Assembly: GCA_020205615.1 (NCBI GenBank)
Contig: CM035169.1
Coordinates: 14,205,258-14,269,257, forward strand
Direction: 5' to 3'
Length of the DNA stretch: 64,000 nt
From: Panax quinquefolius
Taxonomy: Eukaryota; Streptophyta; Magnoliopsida; Apiales; Araliaceae
Positions 45,433 through 57,690 of the stretch are shown one piece after another (position 1 is the stretch's first letter; each line of letters begins with the position of its first letter). Both the position numbers and the translations under genes were made by a program. The notes beneath the pieces are model-generated. The model made no database searches, had not been told where the DNA came from, and saw nothing but the letters and a program-made list of their open reading frames with translations.

Positions 45433-46129
45433 AGGGCTAAGTTAGAATTGAAAATCACACCGTAAACAAAGTTTTCTCTTCTCTCTATATTATCGAGCGA
45501 TTTTGTGAGTATTTAGATACTTTGAGAGTTGTTGTCAAAGATAAGTTTCATTCAAAGATCACTTCCGACCTTTCCTTCCGGTACCGATTCTCGAGGTAAG
45601 TGGATGTTATTTTCTTCTCAAATGATATTATTTCTTCAATATCATTACGTCAAATATCGATCAAACTTTTTATCAAATTTGGAACTTTTTCATGCTCTGG
45701 GTTACTATTCATGAGTTACTATTCACGAAGTTACTATTCATGAGTTACTATTCACGAAGTTACTATTCACGTACTATTCATGAAGCGTGAAGATGTTTTT
45801 TTTTGTGAATTTCTATCTTTTCGTGTTTGAGTTACTATTCACGATACTAAGACTATTCACGATACTAAGACTATTCACGATAATACTAAGACTATTCAAT
45901 TAAAAATGAAAATTTTTCTTTTCGTCTAAAATATCTATTCGATACTAGCTTTGATCAGATCCATGTTTTGATCATTCTCAATTTTACACCACTACGATTA
46001 TTTTTGAGGTATTTTCGATACGGATAAAACCAAGTACTAATCCTTAATCCTTAATCCTCATCATTTTGTTTCACCGATTTCGCTTTTTTAAAAATATTTT
46101 CATCATCCTCGCCTTAAATGATGATATTA

Positions 46130-46440
46130 TTGAATATCTTCGCCCAGAAGGTAAAAGACGAATGATTTCAAGAATATCTTCGGCCCCAGAAGTGATGAAT
46201 GATTTAAATGAATAAGAATGAATATCTTCGCCAGAGAGTGCAAAAGATGAACAGTGTTTAAATGAATACGACCGATCGATGAATATCTTTGGCCTTTAGT
46301 GCAAAAGATGAACAGTGTCGTTAAATGAATGACCGATCGATGAATATCTTTGCCCTTTAGTGCAAAGATGAACAAAAGTTGAGATTTAATACGACCGATT
46401 GATGAATATCTTCGGCCTTAGAAAAGCAAAAAAAGATGAA
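46130..46440 (+). repeat. Expanded CAAAGATGAA array
   Basis: Five to six degenerate units of about 55-70 bp carry GAATATCTTTGGCC, AGTGCAAAAGATGAACAGTG and GACCGATCGATGAA. The sister LTR-A copies have three. Confidence 0.7.
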
Positions 46441-46990
46441 TATTTGATTCGAGATGAATATCGATTGATGTTACAGTGATAAAATATTGATGATGGATCG
46501 TTAAATTCATAGATTATAGTAGATTTCATTCTCTACGTAACTCTTCTATGAATTATTATTTCACATGTAATATTGATCCGAAACTTGTCATTTATCAGAT
46601 TCTATCGATTTTTTCCTCGCTGAGACTAACGATAATTTGTCAGATATTATCTTAGTCATAACATTCTTTATCGGGCTAGTGAGCTCACCCTTTTCCTCGT
46701 TGTTCCATTTTTCTTCTCGTGAGGCGAGAATGTAAATAGTACTAATGGGGTAATGGAATGAAGGTTCTAGAGAGAGTTGTTTAGTAGTCCTCACCATTAT
46801 TGTAAAATAATGTATCAATAAATGTGATGAGGATTTATTTGAGTATAAATATTGCCTGTAAGATAATATTTGTATTTAAACTCACGCTTTATTGTTGTTT
46901 CAGGATAATAAAGTTGTAGTTGTTTCGCACTACGATTCGGCGCACTCGTAACGGGTCGATGGAATGGACCTATTTTGGGGTCGCCACAAA

Positions 46991-47002
46991 TGGTATCGTA
47001 GC
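46991..47002 (+). other. Primer binding site, element 4
   Basis: TGGTATCGTAGC lies 2 bp after the LTR end, followed by TTAGGATACGATCTCC as in other copies. Confidence 0.8.
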
Positions 47003-47170
47003 TTAGGATACGATCTCCCATGAGATCGGGAATAGAACTAGAGGGAGAGACGAGTAAATCCTTCGCTAGTGTGTCCTACCTAAGCTTATTTGTTAGTCGG
47101 TCAAGATATAGGATATATTATGTGATCGATTTCCTTAATTAACCCTTGTTTTACGACAAAGAATTTGAGA

Positions 47171-48400
47171 ATGTCGAATCGAGAATATTAATAAGGGTGT
47201 AAATGAGACCGTGGAGATGCCTCAGATTTAACAACGAGGAGAACGTGCAACAGTCGGCAATGTACCTCCCGTGAACAACACCACCGAAAGCGTATGATGA
47301 ACGAGGGATGTTTAGAAGCTTTTCATAGCTCATGCAAAATCGCATTTGTGGAGACTCGTGTTCAAAATACAGAGAGAGATGATAAGAATTACCGTGGTCA
47401 CAAACCAAGCAGCTTCAAAGAGTCAGGACCACCGCACTTTGGGAAAGCCGATCCGATCACGGCGAAACACGGGTCAAGCAAATTACCAAGATATTCGATG
47501 TCTCGATGCACGGAGGAACAGAAAGTTCCATTCGCCACTTTTATGTTCCGTATGCAGCAGCAGACATCGGTGGAATCAGGAAGTTGCACTCCATCCACCG
47601 CACTCAAAGATGTCATGGGAGACGCTTTCAGAAATAATAATGACAAGTACTTCCCCGAAAGTATTCGGCTATACGAAGGAAGTGGAGTTTATTAGATCGA
47701 GCAGTAATAACAACGACGTCCCAAAGACGAGGCGGTTCATGAGTTATCCGTGCTCAGACCTCATTCGGTGGAGAATGAGGAACGATGACGCGGATGTTTC
47801 GAGAGGTTTGAAACCCCAAGATACGCCAAGATCTCATTTCTCATAAATTTTCTCTATTCAGATGTTGTCAACAGGCTCAACTTGTTAGAAATGAGATAAC
47901 GAAAGACGCTCAACCGAGGGACCATAACCAGATCATACCAAAGATAGCAGCCATCGTAATAACGACGATAACCAAAGGAGAAAGAAGAATACGGACAAAG
48001 GCTGTAACCACTCCGTGGTAATCGTGGCCATGAAAATAAAGAAGTTTAAGTCTGGGAGGAGATTTTAAAAGAGGAGATTCAACAACGACTACGTGAAGAC
48101 GCTGCCACAAGGGCAACCGGTTCCAAGGGAGGAGAAAGACCATCTATCAGAGATGTTACAAATGCGGAAAGAGGGATATATCACCCCAAACCGCCACAAC
48201 AGCTTTAAGGTATGCTATAATTGTGAAAAGAAGGACATATCGCCGAGATCAGACGATATCGAAACCCAAAAGTGGGGAATGGTGACTCAAAAGGATGTCC
48301 CGTAAAAGTCAAAGTCAACGATTCCCGAAGAGCGCTTTGTCGCGACCGGTTAAAATGCGAGAACCCGAACGGTTAGCACGTTTAGTTAATTATAAATTCT
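47171..48400 (+). pseudogene. gag: gag of element 4
   Basis: The ATG at 47171 starts MSNRE-like sequence. Capsid pieces are at about 47400-47790 (QANYQDIRCL, IRLYEGSGVY). The basic linker is at about 47930-48020, and the two zinc-knuckle positions are at about 48155-48250 (ICYKCGKRDI.. type, CYNCEKKDISPRS). In the second knuckle the Gly-His pair reads as K-D, so zinc binding is doubtful. Frequent small indels. Confidence 0.82.
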
Positions 48401-48960
48401 CGCAAGTTTATACCTTACTACTAGATACCTGCTTCTACCCATTCTTTTATCTCTTCGTCATACCAACGCTTGAACTCGACTACTTGAGAAATTAGACTTT
48501 GACCTATTTATGGAGACTCCGCTAGAGAAACTTTCATTACATCCGTTGTTTAAAAAATCTTGCTTGATTCAAGTCAGCACCATCACATTACCCGTTAACC
48601 TTATTTCTTTAAAGATATTTGCTTTTGGGATTTTATCGTTAACTACTCATCACGCCAAAATTGATTGCTTTTGTAAGGTCATAGTTTTCATATTCCTAAG
48701 CAACCCGTTATTCAAATTCAAGCAATCAAACCATCAGAGTCAAACATTTTCATATCAAGCCATGAAGTCATTCGCTTATTACTGATGTCAAGTTTTCTTA
48801 GTCCATGTTATGGATTTGAATAAAGACACGCCGATTTGAATAATATTCTTGTTGTTATTGATTTTCCCGACGATTTCAAGAATTTATCGCTTACTCCCAA
48901 AGATCGATATTAAATTTTGTATCGACTTTCAACCCCAGACAAAACTCATTTCTAAAATCT
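48401..48960 (+). pseudogene. Protease and linker of element 4
   Basis: The protease site at about 48415-48445 (CTACTAGATACCTGCTTCTACCC, D-T-.-.-T) is followed by LELDYLRN, METPLEKLSLHPLFKKSCLIQV at 48510 and the LTTHHAKIDCFCKVIVF linker at 48640. It ends before the RT-start block MAPI at 48968. Confidence 0.75.
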
Positions 48961-49790
48961 CATATCGAATGGCTCCTATCAACTTCGTGAGTTAAAAATT
49001 CAACTATAGAATTTGGTACCGAGCCTTTATCTTGCGACTTCTTTTCGGAATTCACCTGCCGCACTCTCTCAGGGACGCCATATTCGCATGCGATAAGAAA
49101 TCGATAGGTGTCATTGTGACGCATATCCAAGGTCGGGATATGAGTCACAATGAGAGACAACCTAAGTCAAGAATCGAAATACGTAGCTTTCAGGCTTAGT
49201 TGGTTATTATCTGAGATTCGTCAAGGATATTCTCAATCGCTATTCCATTAACGAAATAACTCAGAGAGATACAAAATTCAATGGAGCAAGGAATGTGGAA
49301 GAGCTTCAAGAACTCAAGAGAGACTCATTTCAAAGACATGTTCACCATGCCATCCTCGAAAAGTTTAACGTGGTAAAATGACGTGTTGAAAGGTAAGATC
49401 GATACAAGCACGAAAGTACAATATCACAAAGACTCATTTCAGATAATATACAAATAATAGAGATGGAGATGAAAACTCTAGGTACCCACGTGATGATATA
49501 CGAAAGATGATGATATACGAGTATAATCGATTTTAATCGATAAAGTTAAAGTCGCTCAAGCCACACACCGAGTCGATGAATTCAAAGAAGGAGGCGCAAG
49601 AAGTCATTATTTTAAAAGCGAAATCTGAGTGAGGAAAGCTCAAACCTTCGATTTATTAATCCATTTGAAATTTCGATCGAATAGAACCGCGGCCTATAGA
49701 CTGCTTTTACCACCAAGTATGACGCTGTTCATAACGCTTTTCACGATCGATGTTACGTAAATATGTGGACGAATTCAAAACACGCTATCG
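48961..49790 (+). pseudogene. Deleted pol of element 4
   Basis: The RT start MAPINF (48968) leads to EPLSCDFFxEFTCRTL (about 49020-49070) instead of the normal RT blocks. Then come the RT connection (VIIxDSSRIFSI... near 49200-49250), TKFNGARNVEELQELKR-like (about 49270-49330) and a HAILEKFNVVK segment (49345-49380). The integrase tail follows (49600-49760). The order is identical in the minus copy at 14546-15340, so the breakpoints are shared. Confidence 0.75.
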
Positions 49791-49990
49791 AAGTTAGAAC
49801 CCACGAGATAGCCAAGACTTAACGATTTAGGAGGTACCGCCAAGATTTTGATAGAGAAGGAATACGTCCTACGCATCGAAAGGTTATACCATAAGTTAAA
49901 GTTTTGTGGAGAAACCATGCTATTGAGGAAATGACCGAGTTGAAAACGAAAATGAAAGCGAGGTATCTTTACCTTTTCAAACACTGTGTA
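49791..49990 (+). pseudogene. Chromodomain of element 4
   Basis: DLT.EEVP (about 49815), KILIEKEYVL, IPxVKVLWRNHAIEEMT (about 49885-49935) and KARYLYLF (about 49955-49978) can be read across frames. It closely matches the chromodomains of the full copies. The C-terminal module has therefore been kept although the enzymes were lost. Confidence 0.8.
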
Positions 49991-50021
49991 CGTGACGCCA
50001 ATTTCGAGGACGAAATTTCAT

Positions 50022-50032
50022 AAGGAGGGAGG
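50022..50032 (+). other. Polypurine tract, element 4
   Basis: AAGGAGGGAGG lies directly before the LTR start TCAGAAGACCCC. Confidence 0.8.
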
Positions 50033-51279
50033 TCAGAAGACCCCAAATTTTTTTAAATAAAAAGGAATTTCCTTTATTTATTATTTTGAAATAAGAAGGG
50101 TTGATTTGATTAATGTGGATAGTTATGGGTTAAATACGCAAATATTTCAAAATAAGCAAGTGGTTATAAAATATTCATTTTTGTTGTGAATATTCGCTTG
50201 GGAATATTCGTTGTCGTGGAATATTCGTGATCGTCGTGAATATTCGTATTTATTTATTCGCATTTACAAGGCAATGTATGCAAGGGCCCCATAACTAAAA
50301 AGCGATCGATGAGGAAAACGACAAAGTTTGGGGTTATAAATATAAATAATCTACAGAAGTTGTTACCAAGTAAGACCGCTTGAATACCCTATGGTTAAAA
50401 TACAAGAATACGCGCGTCAACACAAAGAAGACACCAGATCAGACAAAGATTGTTGAATTATCGATCCTTACGTAAGATGGCACTACTCAATAATTTTCAC
50501 AAAGAGTTACCGCTCAATATTTTATTTTATCGATTCAATAATTGTCATATGATATTTTATATTATCATTGTTTCAATAATTGTCAACGCACAAGATTTCC
50601 CATTATCGATCAATAATTCATATTATTTGAATAATATTATTAGATAACATTATTGGCAATGTCTAGAAAGTTCTGCTCAAGGAGAGGTTTGGTCACCTAA
50701 TCATAGCTACCAAGAAGTGAGAGATCCTTATCGAAAGCCCCTTTCCGGGAACTACTTTCGTCATTATAAATGTGATTCTCAGAATATTATTTGTGAATAA
50801 TTAATTATCGATTCATATGATAAGGAAATATTTATTTTATATGAATATAAATGATGGATTTATTTATGTGGTTATTAATGAAGGAATTAATGTCGAGGTG
50901 TTTTATCAAGATTTTATCTGATCGAGGTATTAAAATCAAATCGTGGGTTTTACGATATATATCATGGGAGTTATAATTTTAATCCGACCGCTGATCGTGG
51001 TAATTTTTTTTGGGTATGTTATACATACATAAGTCGAGTATATGTCCACAAATTTTGAACCGTTAAAATGCACGAATGATTTGTTGTGAATTTTAAGAGG
51101 TGCTCTGATTCTAAATTAGGTTTATAATTGATTTTGGTGGAAAATTCTAGAATTGAGGGGCCCCACTTGTGGTTGGTGAAAAAATGCTGAATTTTATTTC
51201 AAATGTGGTGGTGGCAATAGAAGCAGTGTAAAGCCATCGTAAAAAGTGTCAAGTCCGCTTTTTGCGGCTAACATTTTCC

Positions 51280-51288
51280 TATAAATAG
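51280..51288 (+). promoter_or_regulatory. TATA box in A1 part
   Basis: TATAAATAG with the conserved GAATTGAAAATCACACC downstream. First of two promoters in the recombinant LTR. Confidence 0.65.
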
Positions 51289-53148
51289 AGGGCTAGTTAG
51301 AATTGAAAATCACACCGTAAACAAAGTTTTCTCTTCTCTCTCTATATTATCGAGCGATTTTGTGAGTATTTAGATACTTTGAGAGTTGTTGTCAAGATAA
51401 GTTTCATTCAAAGATCACTCCGACCTTTCCTTCCGGCAATCGATTCTTTCGAGGTAAGTGGATGTTATTTTCTTCTCAAATGATATTATTTCTTCAATAT
51501 CATTACGTCAAATATCGATCCTCAACTTTTTATCAAATTTGGAACTTTTTCATGCTCTGGGTTACTATTCATGAGTTACTATTCACGAAGTTACTATTCA
51601 TGAGTTACTATTCACGAAGTTACTATTCACGAGTACTATTCATGAAGCGTGAAGATGTTTTTTTTGTGGAATTTCTATCTTTTGTGTTTGAGTTACTATT
51701 CACGATACTAAGACTATTCACGATACTAAAGACTATTCACGATACTTCAAGACTATTCAATCCTAAATGAAAATTTTTCTTTTCGCCTAAAATATCTATT
51801 TTGATACTAGCTTTGATCAGATCCATGTTTTGATCATTCTCAATTTTACACCACTACGATTATTTTTGAGGTATTTTTGATACGGATAAAACAAAGTACT
51901 AATCCTTAATCCTTAATCCTCGTCATTTTGTTTCACCGATTCGCTTTTTTAAAATATTTTCATCATCCTCGCCTTAAATGATGATATTATTGAATATCTT
52001 CGCCCAGTAAAAGATGAATGATTTCAAGAATGAATGATTTCAAGAATATCTTTTTAAATCTCAGAAAAAAAATATCTTCGAATGTGTGTTTAAACAGTGT
52101 GTAAATGAATACGATCGATCGATGAATATCTTTGGCCCAGAGTAAAGATGAACAGTGTTTTAAATGAATATGACCGATCGATGAATATCTTTGGCCTCAA
52201 TAATGGTTATAGTAATTATCGCTCAAAGATTTTATCGATTTAATAATTGTCATATTGATATTTTATATTGTTGTTGTTTCAATAATCACATTACACAAGA
52301 TTTTTCATTATCGGCTAATAATTATTATATTATCCTAATAATATTATTAGATAACATTATTGGCAATGTCTAGAAAGTTCTTCTCAAGGAGAGGTTTGGT
52401 CACCTAATCAATCGCTGCCAAAGAAGAAGAGAAATTTTATCGAAAGCCCTCTTTCCTGAACCGCCTCGTCATTAATAATATCAGATTCTCAAATATTATT
52501 TGTGAATAATTAATTATTGATTCATATGATGAGGAAAATATTGATTTTATGTGGATATAGATGGAGAAAATTTTTAATGTGACAATTGTTGAAAATTGAA
52601 ATTTTATCTTTTTCTCGATAAAATAATTCATTTAAATATATTATTATATTTTAATAATATAATAATGGTGATATTTTTACAACGTAATGTGATATATATG
52701 AGTATACGAGAGGAGGAAGAGTATTTTTTGTGCAATAAATGTTTAAAACATGTTAAACATGCTCTGCGACCCCATTTATCGACCGAAATTTGATTATAAA
52801 TGTAAAAATCGCCTGCTTGTGGATTTCTTTAATTTCGCTTTGAATTTGGAAAACTTTCTTCTCGCAAAGTTGTAGAGAATTGAATTTCCTATAAAAACTC
52901 GCGAGATTCAATTTTCCGATAAAAGGGCTATTTATTATGAATTATCAAGTTTCAAGTTCAAAAATAATTGATTTTTGAAGTTTAAAATATTTAAAATAGA
53001 AAAACGTTTTTTACACTTTTTTCAGGGGCCTCATGAAACATGTGCAAAAATGCTGAAGCTAGAGGATTCAAAGTATGCGAAGAAAAAATTTATTATATAT
53101 ATAATATTATATTAAATTTTCTCGCTTTCGTGTTCTAAAGCAATTTCC

Positions 53149-53157
53149 TATAAATAG
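53149..53157 (+). promoter_or_regulatory. TATA box in A2 part
   Basis: TATAAATAG followed by GTGCTTAGTTTAGAATTGAAAATCACACC. This is the promoter nearest the gag-pol of element 5. Confidence 0.65.
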
Positions 53158-54446
53158 GTGCTTAGTTTAGAATTGAAAATCACACCGTAAACCCAAGTTT
53201 TCTCTCTATATTATCGAGCGATTCTTGTGAGTATTTTGAGTATACTTTGAGTATTGCTATACTATGCAAGTTCAAGTCATAGCCTATATCCTGTTTTCAA
53301 ATTTAAGACCGATCTTCGAGGTAAGTGATATTATTTTTTTCAGAATGATATTATTTCTTCAATATCATTATGTCAAATATCGATCCAAGTTTTTATCAAA
53401 TTTGGAACTTTTGGTGTTCTGAGTTACTATTCACGATACTATTCACGAGACTATTCACGATACTTGCATTATTATTCACTTAATAACTATACTAAGACTA
53501 CTATTATTCATCTAAAAATGAAAATTTTCCTTTTCGTCTCAAAAATATCTATTCGGATACTAGCTTTTCGATCAGATCCATGTTTTGATCATTCTCAATT
53601 TTACACCACTATGATTATTTTTGAGGTATTTTTGACATGGATAAAACAAAGTACTAATCCTTAATCCTTAATCCTCGCTATTTTGTTTCACCGATTCGCT
53701 TTTAAAAAATATTTTCATCATCCTCGCCTTTTAAATGATGATATTATTGAATATCTTCGCCCAGAAGTAAAAGATGAATGATTTCTCGATGAATATCTTT
53801 GGCCCGAGTGCAAAGATGAACAGTGTTTTAGATGAACACGACTAATCGATGAATATCTTCGCCCAGAGTAAAGATGAATATTTGATTCCGTATGTATATC
53901 GATTGATGTTACAGGATAAAAGATAGATTTATGAACTTTTAAATTCATACATGTAAGATAGTAGTTTGCATTCTCTACTTAACTCTTCTAATGAATTATT
54001 ATTTCACACGCGTAATATTGATTTAAAAACTTGTCATTCATCAGATTCTATTAGATTTTTCCCTCGTCAAGACTAATGATAATTTGTCAGATATTATCTT
54101 AGTCATAATATTCTTTATCGGGCTAGTGAGCTCACCCTTTTCCTTTTTGTTCCATTTTTCTTCTCGTGAGGCGAGAATATAAATGAAAGTACGAAGCCTC
54201 TGTGGGTAATGAAATGAAGGTTCTAGAGAGAGTTGTTTAGTAGTCCCTCACCATTTTTGTAAAATAATGTATCAATAAATGTGATGAGGATTTATTTGAG
54301 TATAGATATTGTCCTGTTCTGTAAGATAATATTTGTATTCAAACTCACGCTTTTATCGTTGTAAATAATAAAGTTGTAGTTGCTTTCGCATCATGTATCG
54401 ACAACTCGTAATGGGTGATGTATACCTATTTTGGGGGCGCCACAAC

Positions 54447-54458
54447 TGGTATCGTAGC
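54447..54458 (+). other. Primer binding site, element 5
   Basis: TGGTATCGTAGC lies 2 bp after the LTR end at 54444. Confidence 0.8.
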
Positions 54459-54633
54459 TAGGATACGATCTCCAAGTGAGATCTGGGAATGTAATCTAGG
54501 GGAGAGACGAAAAATCCTTCGCTAAAGGTGTCCTACCTACCTAAGCTTATTTGTTAGTTGGTCAAGATATAGGATATTATGTGATATATTGATTTCTTAA
54601 TTAACCCTTTTGCTTTTACGACAAGATTTGAGA

Positions 54634-55880
54634 ATGTCGATCGAGAATATTAACAATGGAAATGAGACCGTGGAGACGCTCAGACTCACCAACGAGGAGA
54701 ACGCAACAGTCGGGCAATGTTCCTCCCGCGAAACAACACCACCGAAAGCGTATGATGAACGAGGGGATGTTTAGAAGCTTTTTGCGCTCATGCAAAATCG
54801 CATTTGGGAGACTCGTGTTCAAAATACAGAGAGGAAATGATAGAATTACTCTGTCATTGTCACAAATGCAAGCAGCTCAAAGAGTCGGGACCACCAGAAT
54901 TTAAGGGAAAGCCGATCCGATCACGGCGAAAACACGGGTCAAGCAAATTACCAAGATATTCGATGTCTCGGGATGCACGAGGAACAGAAGGTTCCATTCG
55001 CCACCTTTATGTTCCGTGGGCGAGGCGATCATCGGTGGGAGTCTCAGAAGCGCACTCCATCCAAATTCCGCACTCAAAGATGTCTCGGGGAGACGCTTCA
55101 GAACTATTTAATGACAAATACTTTCCTAAAAGTGTTCATTATACGGGCGGAGTGTGGAGTTTATTAGATTAGAGCAAAACAACACGACGGTGTCTCAAAG
55201 ACGAGGCAAAGTTTGCAGAGTTATCCGTGCTCAGACCTCATTCGGTGGAGAATGAGGAACGATGACGCGGATGTTTCTTAGAGGTTTGAAACCCCAAGAT
55301 ACGCCAAGATCTCATTTCTCATAAATTTTCTCTATTCAGATGTTGTAAAATGTGGCTCAATTATTAGAGCGAGATAACGAGTACTACCCAACCGAGGGAC
55401 CACAACCAGATCATACCGAGATAAAGTAGTCAACAAAATAACGATAACCAAATGAGAAAGAAAAAGACGGACAAAAATGGTAACCACTGTGGTAATCATG
55501 GCCATGAAAATAAAGAAGCGAAGTCGAGAGAGAGATTTTAAAAGAGGAGATTTAACAACGACTATGTGAAGACGACAAAGGCTTAAGAAGAAGAATCGGT
55601 TCTAAGGGAGGAGAACGACCACCCATTATATGCTATAAATGCGGAAAGAGGGACATATCACCCAAACCGCCCACAACAGCTCAAGGTATGCTATAATCAG
55701 TGGAAAGGAAGGACATATCGCCGAGATCAGACGCAGAAGAAACCTAGTTCAATGGGGATTCGCGACTCAAAAGATCGTCCCCGTAAAAGTCAAAGTCAAT
55801 CTGCCTCGAAGAGCGCTTTTGTCAGATCGGTCAAAATGCGAGGAACCCAAACGAGGTGATCACGGTAAGTTATATTTATA
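54634..55880 (+). pseudogene. gag: gag of element 5
   Basis: The ATG at 54634 starts MSI.REY-like sequence. A long open stretch at 54804-55172 covers the capsid start (GDSCSKYREEM, LKESGPPEFKGKP, SSKLPRYSM). FNDKYFPK is near 55110. The basic linker is at about 55430-55520 (NDNQMRKKKT-like). The two CCHC knuckles are at about 55628-55730: CYKCGKRDISP, then a second with GKEGHIAEI preceded by a frame break at CYNxW. Frameshifts separate these blocks. Confidence 0.85.
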
Positions 55881-56440
55881 AATTCTCAAGTTTATACCTT
55901 TACTTGATACCGGCATACCCATTCATTTATCTCTCCCGCTTGTGCTCAACGCTTAAACTCGACCGAGAAATTAGACTTTCGACCTATCTCGTGGAAACTC
56001 CGCTAGAGAAACTTTCATCACATCCACTCGCTTATAAATCTTGTTTGATTCAAGTCAGCACCATCACCTTACCCGCCGACCTTATCTCTTTAAAGATACT
56101 TGCTTTTGATGTGATTTTAGGGATCGATCGTTAACTACTCATCATGCCAAAATTGATTGTTTTCGTAGGTCATTAGTTTTCATATTCCTAACCAACCCGT
56201 CGTCAGACGAATTCAAGCAACTAAACCATTAAAATCAATCACCGCCATATCTAATCATAAAGCTATTCGCTTATCAAAAACTGATGTCAAGCTTTCTTAG
56301 CCCATGTTATGGATTTGAATAAAGACACGCCAAATTTGAATAATATTCCTGTTGTTATCGACTTTTCCCGACGATTTCAAGAACTTCCCTGCCTACCCCC
56401 GTAACGTGAAGTCAATTCTTTATCGATCTCAACCCGCACA
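55881..56440 (+). pseudogene. Aspartic protease region of element 5
   Basis: The active-site region at about 55900-55935 (CTTGATACCGGCATACCCATTC) corresponds to D-T-G-A-T-H-S with one base missing. It is followed by VETPLEKLSSHPLAYKSCLIQV (about 55990-56055), DLISLKILAFDVILGID (56080-56130) and the HHAKIDCF linker. It is followed by FLAHVMDLNKDTPNLNN near 56300. Confidence 0.8.
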
Positions 56441-57220
56441 AAGCCCATTTCTAAAACCCCATATCGAATGGCTCCTATCAACTTCAGAGTTAAAGGTCCA
56501 ACTACAGTGAATTGTTGGACATCTGCTTTCATTCGGCCCCAAGACATCTCCTCGGGGTGCTCCTGCTTTTCGTTCAGAAGAAAAAGACGGAGTATGCGAT
56601 TTTGTATTGACTATCTGAATCGAACCATGTCACCATCAAGAATAGTATCCTCTACCTCGTATTGATGACTTGTTCGACCAAATAAGTAAGGGGCACAATT
56701 TTTTTCAAAATCGATCTTCGCTCGATATCATCACCAAGATTAGAATCGAGGATATTCCAAAGACCGCTTTTAAACTCCAGACGGCATTATGAATTCTTAG
56801 TCATGTCTTTCTGACCGACTAATGCTCCCGCGCTTTTCATGGATATGATGAACCGAGTATTCAAGGAATATTTGATCAATTCGTTGTTGTTTTTATCAAT
56901 GACATCCTCATATATTCCAAAAGTCGTGAAGATCATGAGCACCATTTGAAGTCGGTACTCCAAAGGCTTCGTGAAAAACAAACTATATGCCAAATTGAAG
57001 AAATGCGAGTTCGCTCGAGGAAGTAGCATTCCTCGGGCACGCGGTGTCAAAACACGGAGTATCCGCTGATCCCACAAGATCAAGCAATACAAAGTCGGGA
57101 GCAACCGGGTTTGCGATCAAGACGAGCTTTTTGGGCTTAATGGGTTATTATCGGAGATTCGTGGAAGGGTTTTCTAATCGCTACTCCATTAACTCAAATA
57201 ACTCGAAGGATACAAAATTC
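56441..57220 (+). pseudogene. pol: Reverse transcriptase of element 5
   Basis: MAPINF at 56468, RRSMRFCIDY near 56590, TMSPSRI where the family has HVTIKN (frame slip), KIDLRS near 56707, LTNAP near 56815 and the catalytic box F-I-N-D at 56892-56903 (TTTATCAATGAC). [10 protein letters not shown] is at 57044 and [14 protein letters not shown] near 57135. The first Asp of the box reads Asn, as in element 1, whereas element 3 reads FIDD. Confidence 0.9.
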
Positions 57221-57690
57221 GCTTGGAGCGAAGAACGCGAGAAGAGTTTCCAAGAGCTTAAGAGGAGACTTATTTCTAAGACTGCTCTAACAATACCATC
57301 CGTTCTTGATGGATTTGTTATCTACAATGATGCTTCGTGCAAAGGGTTAGGATGTGTTCTCATGCAACGTGGAAAAGTCATAGCCTACGCCTCGCGACAA
57401 CTTAAAGAGTATGAGAGGAATTATCCTACTCATGATCTAGAGTCATAAAAGCAATAAGCTGCTGCTTAAAGATACGGAGGCACTATCTATACGGGGAGAA
57501 AGTGGAGATATATTCGCACCATAAAAGCCTTAAATATTTCTTCACTCAAAAGAACAACAACACGCTAAGCAATGACGCTGGCTCGAGCTATCGAAAGACT
57601 ACGACCACACTATTCAATACCATCCCGAAAAGTTTAACGTGGTAATGACGCGCCGAGTAGAAGATCATATGCGAACGAAAAGCGATGATG
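57221..57690 (+). pseudogene. pol: RNase H of element 5
   Basis: One frame (57044-57448) runs from the RT connection into RNase [56 protein letters not shown] and THDLES, then a stop. It is the longest uninterrupted pol stretch in the window. The catalytic Asp of the N-D-A-S motif is present. The remainder ([24 protein letters not shown]) follows in other frames to about 57570. Confidence 0.88.

Larger units (their letters stand above)
44181..46988 (+). repeat. LTR-A1 (plus), shared LTR in tandem array
   Basis: It is 2.81 kb. The first few bases are lost (starts AAGACCCTCGCC) and it ends TTTTGGGGTCGCCACA. TATA is at 45424-45432, the ATTCACGA array at 45705-45900 and an expanded CAAAGATGAA array (five to six units) at 46130-46440. 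It has pol remnant on its left and PBS/gag on its right, so it acts as 3' LTR of one unit and 5' LTR of the next. Confidence 0.88.
46989..50032 (+). mobile_element. Internal region of non-autonomous LTR-A unit (element 4)
   Basis: This 3.04-kb internal region lies between single LTRs at 44181-46988 and 50033 onward. It is the most complete example of the short structure: PBS, gag, protease, RT-start remnant, RT-connection remnant, integrase GPY tail, chromodomain, PPT. Full copies have about 4.7 kb here. RT catalytic, RNase H and integrase core segments are missing. Confidence 0.82.
50033..54444 (+). repeat. Recombinant double LTR (A1 joined to A2)
   Basis: This 4.41-kb LTR-like block has two parts. 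Positions 50033-52196 follow A1 from its start to the CAAAGATGAA array, and 52197-54444 follow A2 from about its position 380 to its CA end. It therefore carries two TATA boxes (51280 and 53149) and two leader regions. It is preceded by a PPT and followed by a PBS, serving as the LTR between two tandem units. Confidence 0.85.
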
